Positions 1 to 5,143 of a stretch of 5,259 nucleotides of DNA are shown here, one piece after another. The notes under the pieces are model-generated. The model was not told the origin of the DNA. It saw only the letters and a program-made list of their open reading frames with translations, and did no database searches. The stretch is from Actinomycetota bacterium (GTDB lineage: Bacteria > Actinomycetota > Acidimicrobiia > Acidimicrobiales > CADCSY01). Where the stretch lies: the NCBI GenBank assembly GCA_019348335.1, contig JAHWJR010000140.1, forward strand, positions 1 through 5,259. Direction: 5' to 3'. Every line of letters begins with the position of its first letter. Within the stretch, counting starts at the first letter, position 1. Both the position numbers and the translations under genes were made by a program.

Positions 1-44
1 GCCCCCGGGACCCGGCACCCTACGACGGCACGCCTGTGTGACCT

Positions 45-68
45 GCGCCGGCGATAATCCGCCGGCGC
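45..68. terminator. Strong GC hairpin downstream of the DUF2269-type gene, possible terminator
   Basis: Bases 45-53 (GCGCCGGCG) are perfectly complementary to 60-68 (CGCCGGCGC) around the AT-rich loop ATAATC at 54-59, giving a 9-bp all-GC stem. It lies about 85 nt past the stop of the minus-strand membrane-protein gene. It could end that transcript, or one entering from the left. There is no T-run on either side, so it would be an atypical terminator. The rest of 1-153 shows no supported gene. Confidence 0.4.
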
Positions 69-153
69 CCGTTGGCACGGAGCCGCACCAGCGTCCGCGG
101 CTGCTCCGCCTGGCGGACTCCGCAGCGTCGCCAGCCCGGTTCGGCGGCGATTC

Positions 154-681
154 TCAAAGCCCCGGCTTCCAGATCATCACGCCGATGAGGACCACGACGA
201 GGCCGTTGAGCACGCCGCTCCCGGCGGCCAGCTTCTTGCCCAGCTGCTCGAGCTCGGCGAGCTGCGGGGGACGGCGACTGCTGCCCGCTCCTGCGCCGGC
301 CGGCGCCCGGCCGCCTTCGGACACCAAGCTCGCCGTGACCTCGTTGAGCCGCCGGTGGGTCGGCTTCACCACGGCGTGGAGCACCGCCACCACGGCGAAG
401 TAGAGGACGAACGACAGGGTGATCCAGAGCTGGTCGAAGCCCCAGGTGCCGTCGCTCAGCAGGACGAGGAGGATGCCGAAGACCGGGACGGCGTAGATGG
501 CCTTCTCCGCCCACTCGGTCATCTGCTGGTTGGCATCGCTGATGGCGGCCCCCTCGGTGCCGCCGCGCTGGCGAGCCAACCGGGTGGAGGCGGCGCTGAA
601 GAACAGTGGTCCGAACCCCACCACCACGGTCGTGATGTGCAGCAGCAGCACGAACCGGTACAACCCGCTCTCCACACCCAT
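154..681 (-). CDS. DUF2269-type four-helix integral membrane protein
   Basis: This 175-aa protein has about four hydrophobic segments: residues ~7-29 (containing LLLHITTVVVGFG), ~60-76, ~84-106 and ~152-170. That pattern, and a first helix with an embedded histidine (His15) followed by a glycine-rich stretch, match my recollection of the DUF2269 family of bacterial inner-membrane proteins, whose function is not established. Between helices 3 and 4 is a polar loop with a low-complexity Ala/Gly/Ser/Arg/Pro part at ~125-139 and then a short charged helix. The start is well supported: a long purine-rich Shine-Dalgarno region ends 4 nt before the ATG. The gene is divergent from the DUF4383/FAD-Rieske operon and shares a 115-bp control region with it, so a functional link is possible but only inferred. 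His15 within a membrane helix could be a heme ligand, which is speculation. The membrane-protein call is firm; the family assignment is fairly confident. Confidence 0.8.
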   Translation of the reverse strand: MGVESGLYRFVLLLHITTVVVGFGPLFFSAASTRLARQRGGTEGAAISDANQQMTEWAEKAIYAVPVFGILLVLLSDGTWGFDQLWITLSFVLYFAVVAVLHAVVKPTHRRLNEVTASLVSEGGRAPAGAGAGSSRRPPQLAELEQLGKKLAAGSGVLNGLVVVLIGVMIWKPGL

Positions 682-685
682 GGCG

Positions 686-697
686 CTCCTTCCTCCC
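686..697 (-). promoter_or_regulatory. Extended Shine-Dalgarno of the DUF2269-type gene
   Basis: On the minus strand this reads GGGAGGAAGGAG, then CGCC, then ATG. It contains two overlapping purine cores (GGAGGA and AAGGAG). The nearer one is 4 nt from the ATG, which fixes the start at 681. Confidence 0.75.
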
Positions 698-712
698 GCC
701 CGGCGGGCGTGG

Positions 713-725
713 CCGTACGGTACCG
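713..725. promoter_or_regulatory. Overlapping palindromes with a TAnnnT element on each strand
   Basis: CCGTACGG (713-720) and CGGTACCG (718-725) are two overlapping 8-bp palindromes in the divergent spacer. Because of the symmetry, a -10-like TAnnnT hexamer reads TACGGT on the plus strand (716-721) and TACCGT on the minus strand (717-722). This could be a paired -10 region or an operator for both transcripts. No good -35 hexamer stands at 16-18 nt on either side, so the call is tentative. Confidence 0.3.
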
Positions 726-742
726 GACGGGGACGAAAAGTG

Positions 743-766
743 GTTCAGGGCGCCCGCTCCGGGGAA
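743..766 (+). promoter_or_regulatory. Candidate sigma-B/F-type promoter for the DUF4383 / FAD-Rieske operon
   Basis: GTTC at 743-746, a 14-nt spacer and GGGGAA at 761-766 resemble the actinobacterial general-stress promoter pattern (GTTT, 14-17 nt, GGGTA-type -10) with one mismatch in each box. A transcript from here would begin around 773 and include the AGGAGG ribosome site at 785-790. This is a by-eye match in GC-rich DNA and is only suggestive. Confidence 0.3.
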
Positions 767-784
767 GGTCGCGGGCCCACGAAC

Positions 785-790
785 AGGAGG
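785..790 (+). promoter_or_regulatory. Canonical Shine-Dalgarno AGGAGG of the DUF4383-type gene
   Basis: A perfect AGGAGG stands 6 nt before the ATG at 797. It selects this start over the in-frame upstream ATGs of the longer open frame, which reaches back to 497 and into the opposite-strand gene. Confidence 0.85.
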
Positions 791-796
791 GACGCC

Positions 797-1216
797 ATGC
801 AGACCCGGTCCGCCGACCACCGCACCGCGAGGACCCCGAGCCAGTACCTCGCCCTGATCGTCGGCCTGGCCTTCACCGTGGCCGGCATCGCCGGCTTCTT
901 CGTCACCGGCTTCGAGGACTTCTTCGCCCGCGACACCAACCAGTTCCTGCTCGGCCTGGAGATCAACCCGGCCCACAACGTCGTGCACCTGGCGCTCGGC
1001 CTCCTCGGGCTGATTCTGGCCGTGAGCGCGGCCGGCGCCCGGACCTACGGCGCGCTGCTGTTCGTCGGCTACGCCGCCGCCTTCGTCTACGGCCTGTTCG
1101 CCGTGGACAACCGCGACATCAACTTCCTGTCGCTCAACACCGCCGACAACTGGTTCCACCTGGCCAGCGCCCTCGTCGGGCTGGTCATCGCCGTGCTGCC
1201 CGGGCGTCGGCGGTAG
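797..1216 (+). CDS. DUF4383-type small integral membrane protein
   Basis: This 139-aa protein has four predicted membrane helices: ~17-37, ~60-80, ~83-103 and ~119-135. The N-terminus is short and polar and the tail is basic (RRR). Helices 2 and 4 are each introduced by a similar motif, NPAHNVVHL (Asn57, His60, His64) and NWFHL (Asn118, His121), suggesting the protein arose by duplication of a two-helix unit. The topology and the repeated Asn/His-Leu motif match the DUF4383 family as I know it from Actinobacteria; its function is unknown. The start at 797 is set by a perfect AGGAGG; a longer frame to 497 runs antisense into the neighbouring gene and is rejected. It is followed after 32 nt by the FAD-Rieske gene on the same strand, so the two are probably co-transcribed. 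It could anchor or serve as a membrane partner of that redox protein, which is inference. Confidence 0.85.
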   Translation: MQTRSADHRTARTPSQYLALIVGLAFTVAGIAGFFVTGFEDFFARDTNQFLLGLEINPAHNVVHLALGLLGLILAVSAAGARTYGALLFVGYAAAFVYGLFAVDNRDINFLSLNTADNWFHLASALVGLVIAVLPGRRR

Positions 1217-1248
1217 CGCCGCACACCGCCGGACCTAGGGAGAAGCCC

Positions 1249-2790
1249 ATGGGATCACTGCACGAGCGCAACCCGTCCGTCTGGGTGGGAACCAGCCCGG
1301 CGACGTCGTACCCGGCCCTCACCGGTCCGACCTCGGTCGACGTGGCCGTGGTCGGCGGCGGGATCACCGGGCTGACCACCGCCCTGCTGCTCAAGCAGGG
1401 CGGTGCCCGCGTGGCGGTGCTCGAGTCCGACCGCGTCGCCTCGGGCACGACCGGCTACACCACGGCCAAGGTCACCGCCCTCCACGGGCTCGTCTACGCC
1501 CAGCTCGCCGCCGGCCACGGTGAGGACACGGCCCGGCGTTACGCCGCCGCCAACGCCGCCGCCGTCGAGAAGGTCGCCTCCCTGGTCGACCAACTGGGCA
1601 TCGACTGTCAGTTGGAGCGACGCGCCGCCTTCACCTACACCACCGACAGCGGGCAGCGGGGCGAGATCGAGGCCGAGGTCGACGCCGCGCTGCGCTTCGG
1701 TCTCCCCGCCACCTACGTCGAGTCCCTCGATCTGCCCTATCCCGTGGCGGCGGCCGTCCGCTTCGACAGGCAGGCCCAGCTCCACCCCCGCCACTACTGC
1801 ATCGGCCTGGCCCGGGCCGTCGACGGCGACGGGTCCCGCGTCTACGAGACCACCCGGGCCCTCGACGTCGACGAGGGCACCGGCGCCGGCAACCGGTGCA
1901 CGGTCCGCACCGACGCCGGCGACGTGACGGCCGACCACGTGGTGGTCGCCACCCTGCTGCCCTTCGTGGATCTCGGGGGGTTCTTCGCCAAGGCCCACCC
2001 CTTCCGCTCCTACGCCATGGCCGTGCGCATCGCCGGGTCGGTGCCCCAGGGGATGTACCTGAGCGCCGACTCCCCGAGCCGCTCCATCCGCCCGGTGCCC
2101 CTCGACGGCGAGCTGGGCCTCGTCCTCGGCGGTCCGAGCCACAAGGTGGGCCAGGGCGGGGACACCAACGAGCACTACGCCGAGCTCGAGTCGTGGGCCC
2201 GCACCCACTTCGAGGTCCGTTCGGTCGACTACCGGTGGTCGGCACAGGACTACGTGCCGGTCGACATGATCCCCTACGTGGGGCGCTCGCCCCGCAGCGA
2301 GCGCCTGCTCGTGGCCACCGGGTTCAAGAAGTGGGGGATGAGCAACGGGACGGCGGCGGGCATGATCCTCGCCGACTCGCTCCTCGGCCGGGACAACCCC
2401 TGGGCCGAGGCCTTCGACGCCGCCCGGGTCGACGCCGGCGGGTCGGCCAAGGAGTTCGTCTCCGAGAACCTGAACGTGGCCAAGCGCTTCGTCGGTGACC
2501 ACGTGACCCGCCTCCGGGCCCCGTCCGCAGACCACCTCGCCCCCGGCGAGGGAGCGATCGTCGACGTCGACGGCGACAAGGTGGCCGCCTACCGCCGACC
2601 CGACGGGACCCTCCAGGCGGTGACCGCGACCTGCACCCACCTGGGGTGCACGGTGCAGTGGAACCCGGCGGAGACCACCTGGGACTGCCCCTGCCACGGC
2701 TCTCGGTTCTCGTGCGACGGGAGGATGATCAACGGACCGGCAGTGACCGACCTGCGCAGGATCGACGTCGAAGCAGACGGGGCACACTGA
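1249..2790 (+). CDS. FAD-dependent oxidoreductase (DAO fold) with C-terminal Rieske [2Fe-2S] domain, YhfW-like
   Basis: This 513-aa protein has two parts. Residues ~29-385 form a D-amino-acid-oxidase-type FAD domain: the Rossmann dinucleotide motif is at 34-42 (Gly36, Gly38, Gly41), followed by an acidic strand end (LESD, 58-61), and the C-terminal FAD-contacting segment is at ~340-375, including TGFKKWGMSNG. Residues ~430-513 are a Rieske domain with box 1 CTHLGC (462-467) and box 2 CPCHGS (480-485). The likely cluster ligands are Cys462, His464, Cys480 and His483. Cys467 and Cys482 form the extra pair seen in high-potential bc1/b6f-type Rieske proteins. There is no signal peptide or membrane helix, so it is probably cytoplasmic. 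The architecture is that of Bacillus subtilis YhfW; the substrate is unknown, and such genes are often loosely labelled glycine or gamma-glutamylputrescine oxidases. The ATG at 1249 follows AGGGAG (1237-1242) with 6 nt spacing; a longer in-frame extension upstream crosses the DUF4383 gene and is rejected. Confidence 0.93.
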   Translation: MGSLHERNPSVWVGTSPATSYPALTGPTSVDVAVVGGGITGLTTALLLKQGGARVAVLESDRVASGTTGYTTAKVTALHGLVYAQLAAGHGEDTARRYAAANAAAVEKVASLVDQLGIDCQLERRAAFTYTTDSGQRGEIEAEVDAALRFGLPATYVESLDLPYPVAAAVRFDRQAQLHPRHYCIGLARAVDGDGSRVYETTRALDVDEGTGAGNRCTVRTDAGDVTADHVVVATLLPFVDLGGFFAKAHPFRSYAMAVRIAGSVPQGMYLSADSPSRSIRPVPLDGELGLVLGGPSHKVGQGGDTNEHYAELESWARTHFEVRSVDYRWSAQDYVPVDMIPYVGRSPRSERLLVATGFKKWGMSNGTAAGMILADSLLGRDNPWAEAFDAARVDAGGSAKEFVSENLNVAKRFVGDHVTRLRAPSADHLAPGEGAIVDVDGDKVAAYRRPDGTLQAVTATCTHLGCTVQWNPAETTWDCPCHGSRFSCDGRMINGPAVTDLRRIDVEADGAH

Positions 2791-2794
2791 GGGC

Positions 2795-3166
2795 ATGCCC
2801 GACCTCGAACAATCGCCTGACCAGCGCCCGCCCGACGCCGTCCCCGGTGACCGGGCCCAGCCGTCGAACCAACCCATCGACCAGAGCACGCAGAGCGAGC
2901 CGCTCGACCTCGGCGAGGGGGACGACGTGGTGGTCGAGCAGGAGAACGTGGGCCGCCAGAACGTGGACGGTGGCGGCGAGTGGCCCGACCCCGACGCCCT
3001 CCCGGTCGACGCCGCCCCCGGCTCGGATCTGACCCCGGAACGGCGGCGGGGTCGCACCCAGTTCAAGGACGCCTACGACGCCGCCGCCGACGACGCCGCC
3101 GAGGCTCGGGACGACAACGCCTTCGGCACGCCGCAGCCGTTCACCGGTCCCGACCGCCCCGGGTGA
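2795..3166 (+). CDS. Small acidic, probably disordered protein of unknown function
   Basis: I do not recognise this 123-aa protein. It is rich in Asp, Glu, Pro, Gln and Gly, has no cysteine, no signal peptide and no hydrophobic segment, and is likely largely disordered. A more structured-looking centre at ~43-67 (DDVVVEQENVGRQNV followed by a Gly-rich turn and WPDPD) is followed by a basic patch (PERRRGR, 81-87) and a short acidic helix-prone stretch at ~89-108. Its ATG lies 4 nt after the stop of the FAD-Rieske gene, so it is probably translated by coupling; the only purine run, GAGGG, is too close to act as a normal ribosome site. Its 3' end overlaps fumC tail-to-tail by 26 bp. Codon use is like the neighbours, which supports a real gene. 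A slightly later start cannot be excluded. Confidence 0.65.
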   Translation: MPDLEQSPDQRPPDAVPGDRAQPSNQPIDQSTQSEPLDLGEGDDVVVEQENVGRQNVDGGGEWPDPDALPVDAAPGSDLTPERRRGRTQFKDAYDAAADDAAEARDDNAFGTPQPFTGPDRPG

Positions 3167-4535
3167 GGGCCAGCACGTCGAGGGCGGCGTCGAGCTCGTC
3201 GTCGGCCAGCCACTGCCGCTCGCGGACCACCTCACGCACCGAACGGCCCGTGCGCGCCGCCTCCTTGACCGCCTCGGCCGCCCGCTCGTAGCCCAGCACC
3301 GGGTTGAGCGCGGTGACGATGGCCGGTGACGCCTCGGCGTAGGCCCGGCAACGCTCCTCGTCGGCCTCGATGCCGGCGACGCAGGCGTCGGCGAACAGCC
3401 GCGACACGGCCGCCAGCAGCCGGATCGACTCGAGGAGGTTGCGGCCCAGCACCGGCAGCATGACGTTGAGCTCGAAGGTCCCCGCCGAGCCGGCGAAGGC
3501 CACGGCAGCGTCGTTGCCCATCACCTGGGCCACCACCTGGCACACCGCCTCCGGCACCACCGGGTTGACCTTGCCGGGCATGATCGACGAGCCCGGCTGG
3601 AGGTCGGGCAGGCGGATCTCGGCCAGGCCGGTGCGAGGGCCACTGGCCATCCAGCGGACGTCGTTGGCCACCTTGTAGAGCGAGACGGCGACGGTGCGGA
3701 GCACGCCTGAGCACTCCACCAGGGCATCCCGCCCGCCCTGGGCCTCGAAGTGGTTCCTGGCCTCGGTCAGGGGCAGGTCGAGCGCCCGGGACAGGTCGCC
3801 GACCACGGTGGCGGCGAAGCCCGCCGGCGCGTTGATGCCGGTGCCCACGGCCGTGCCCCCGAGGGGCAGCTCGGCCACCCGGGGCAGGGCGGCGTGCAGG
3901 CGCTCGACGCCGTTCTCCACCGCCTGGGCGTAACCCCCCATCTCCTGGCCCAACGTCACCGGGGTGGCGTCCATCAGATGGGTGCGCCCGGCCTTGACCA
4001 CCTCGGCGAAGCGCCCCGACTGCCGGCGCAGCGTCTCGGCGAGGTGGCCGAGCGCCGGGATCAGCGCCTCGGTGATCTCCCGGGTGGCAGCCAGGTGGAT
4101 GGCGGACGGGAAGACGTCGTTGCTCGACTGGCTGGCGTTGACGTGGTCGTTGGGGTGGACCTTGGCGCCCAGCCGCTCGCCGGCCAGGGTGGCGAGGACC
4201 TCGTTGACGTTCATGTTCGACGACGTCCCCGAACCGGTCTGGAAGACGTCGACGGGGAACTGGTCGTCCCACCGGCCGGCGGCCACCTCGGCGGCGGCGG
4301 CGGCCACGGCCCCGGCGACGTCGGGGGACACGACGCCCAGCGCGGCGTTGGCCCGGGCCGCCGCACCCTTGATCTCGGCCAGCGCTCGCACGAGCAGCGG
4401 ATCGAGGCGCAGGCCCGAGACGGGGAAGTTCTCCACCGCCCGCTGGGTCTGCGCTCCCCACTTGGCGTCGGCGGGGACCTCGACCGCGCCCATGGTGTCG
4501 TGCTCGACCCGGACGGCCTCTGCTTGCCCGCTCAC
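3141..4535 (-). CDS. fumC: Class II fumarate hydratase
   Basis: Fumarase interconverts fumarate and L-malate in the TCA cycle; class II enzymes are cytoplasmic, iron-free homotetramers. At 464 aa this is full family length. Visible motifs in order are the N-terminal EHDTMGAVEV / WGAQTQRAVENF region (11-37), SGTSSNMN (102-109), HPNDHVN (127-133), GRTHLMDATP (183-192) and the family signature GSSIMPGKVNP (315-325). By comparison with E. coli FumC, His186 is the catalytic-site histidine and Ser316/Ser317 lie in the mobile catalytic loop. The histidine in GRTH favours fumarase over aspartase, which has Gln at that place. The start is GTG; the next internal start, Met15, would cut into the conserved N-terminus. 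No Shine-Dalgarno is visible, and a TAnnnT box 7 nt upstream suggests leaderless expression. It is divergent from the TIGR00725-type gene and convergent with the acidic-protein gene. Confidence 0.97.
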   Translation of the reverse strand: MSGQAEAVRVEHDTMGAVEVPADAKWGAQTQRAVENFPVSGLRLDPLLVRALAEIKGAAARANAALGVVSPDVAGAVAAAAAEVAAGRWDDQFPVDVFQTGSGTSSNMNVNEVLATLAGERLGAKVHPNDHVNASQSSNDVFPSAIHLAATREITEALIPALGHLAETLRRQSGRFAEVVKAGRTHLMDATPVTLGQEMGGYAQAVENGVERLHAALPRVAELPLGGTAVGTGINAPAGFAATVVGDLSRALDLPLTEARNHFEAQGGRDALVECSGVLRTVAVSLYKVANDVRWMASGPRTGLAEIRLPDLQPGSSIMPGKVNPVVPEAVCQVVAQVMGNDAAVAFAGSAGTFELNVMLPVLGRNLLESIRLLAAVSRLFADACVAGIEADEERCRAYAEASPAIVTALNPVLGYERAAEAVKEAARTGRSVREVVRERQWLADDELDAALDVLALTRGGRDR

Positions 4536-4542
4536 TCGGGGG

Positions 4543-4548
4543 ACGCTA
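4543..4548 (-). promoter_or_regulatory. Likely -10 element for a leaderless fumC transcript
   Basis: On the minus strand TAGCGT (TAnnnT type) is followed by 7 nt and then the GTG start codon at 4535. This is the spacing expected if transcription begins on the G of GTG. The absence of any Shine-Dalgarno agrees with it. No convincing -35 hexamer is seen, which is common in high-GC actinobacterial promoters. Confidence 0.5.
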
Positions 4549-4559
4549 CCGGCGCCGGT
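4548..4559. promoter_or_regulatory. 12-bp perfect palindrome in the fumC promoter spacer
   Basis: ACCGGCGCCGGT is self-complementary, touches the presumed fumC -10 element and fills part of the region between -10 and -35. A bound regulator there would block fumC transcription. In DNA this GC-rich, a few 12-bp palindromes are expected by chance in 5 kb, so placement is the only argument for function. Confidence 0.25.
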
Positions 4560-4630
4560 GACGATGCCCCTACCGCCGGCGGGGCAGGGACGGGCCGAGC
4601 CGGCGTGCGACCGGACGCGAAGATGTCCCG

Positions 4631-5125
4631 GTGACCTACGTCGCCGTGATCGGCCCCGGAGACGCCGCCGAGGGCTCCGAAGCCGCCGTCCGGGCCGAGG
4701 TCGTCGGACGCGAGCTGGCCGGGGCCGGCGCCGTGGTGGTGTGCGGCGGGCGTGGCGGGGTCATGGCCGCGGCCTGCCGGGGCTGCGCCGCCGGCGGTGG
4801 CACCAGCCTCGGGCTGCTCCCCGGGGACGACCGCGCCGGGGCCAACCCGTGGGTGACCATCGCCGTGCCCACCGGCCTGGGCGAGGCCCGCAACGCCCTG
4901 GTGGTGCGGGCGGCCGACGCCGTGGTGGCCGTCGGCGGCGGCTACGGGACCCTGGCCGAGATCGCCCTGGCGCTGCGGGCGGGCACACCCGTGGTGGGAC
5001 TGGGGACCTGGGAGCCGGTCATCGCCGGGCGCCGTGACCATGGCATCGTCCTCGCCGGCGGCCCGCAGGAGGCGGTGGCGCTGGCCCTGCGGCTCGCCCG
5101 GGAGCGACCCGGAAAGGCTGGCTGA
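4631..5125 (+). CDS. TIGR00725 / LOG-like Rossmann-fold (SLOG superfamily) protein
   Basis: This 164-aa protein is a single Rossmann-type nucleotide-binding domain related to LOG/lysine-decarboxylase-like proteins and to the DprA fold. Visible motifs are the N-terminal strand VAVIGPG (4-10), CGGRGGVM (38-45), GLGEARN (82-88) with Arg87, and GGGYGTLAEI (102-111), the counterpart of the PGGxGTxxE motif of cytokinin-activating phosphoribohydrolases. The GGG variant with a single domain fits the TIGR00725 family, for which no reaction is firmly known to me. LOG enzymes cleave nucleoside 5'-monophosphates at the N-glycosidic bond, and Arg87 and Glu110 would be the matching active-site residues; activity is inference. 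The GTG start gives the conserved N-terminal strand. No Shine-Dalgarno is present; GAAGAT at 4619-4624, 6 nt before GTG, is a weak -10 candidate for a leaderless start. The gene is divergent from fumC and convergent with the edge gene. Confidence 0.87.
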   Translation: MTYVAVIGPGDAAEGSEAAVRAEVVGRELAGAGAVVVCGGRGGVMAAACRGCAAGGGTSLGLLPGDDRAGANPWVTIAVPTGLGEARNALVVRAADAVVAVGGGYGTLAEIALALRAGTPVVGLGTWEPVIAGRRDHGIVLAGGPQEAVALALRLARERPGKAG

Positions 5126-5143
5126 GGGGTCGGCGGGTCAGCC
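5120..5143. terminator. Inverted repeat joining the two convergent stop codons
   Basis: GGCTGA (5120-5125) and TCAGCC (5138-5143) are perfect complements around a 12-nt loop. Each arm contains the TGA stop of one of the two converging genes. It could act as a small bidirectional terminator. The 6-bp stem, extendable by one G-U pair, is modest and has no T-run. Confidence 0.3.

Noticed and set aside
93..118. Small inverted repeat GTCCGC / GCGGAC in the left gene-free DNA
   Set aside because: Six-base arms with a 14-nt loop are expected often by chance in DNA this GC-rich, and nothing about its position adds support.
497..796. N-terminal extension of the DUF4383 frame
   Set aside because: It runs antisense through the start of the divergent gene; AGGAGG before 797 and the conserved membrane topology define the real start.
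20..1159. 379-aa open frame on the minus strand
   Set aside because: It overlaps the DUF2269-type gene in another frame and is antisense to the DUF4383-type gene; its composition is Arg/Gly/Ala-rich with no motif.
355..1248. N-terminal extension of the FAD-Rieske frame
   Set aside because: The frame stays open by GC bias only; it crosses two other genes, and the ATG at 1249 has a good ribosome site and begins just before the Rossmann motif.
1255..3066. 603-aa open frame on the minus strand across the FAD-Rieske and acidic-protein genes
   Set aside because: It is antisense to a gene with clear FAD and Rieske motifs; the translation is low-complexity Gly/Val/Ala/Arg text with no family features, typical of GC-rich shadow frames.
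3145..3156. CGGT / ACCG mini-hairpin between the acidic-protein gene and fumC ends
   Set aside because: The stem is only 4-5 bp with a 2-4 nt loop and lies inside both coding frames; too weak to call a terminator.
3750..4634. 294-aa plus-strand frame opposite fumC
   Set aside because: It is a shadow of fumC, whose conserved motifs span the whole region on the minus strand.
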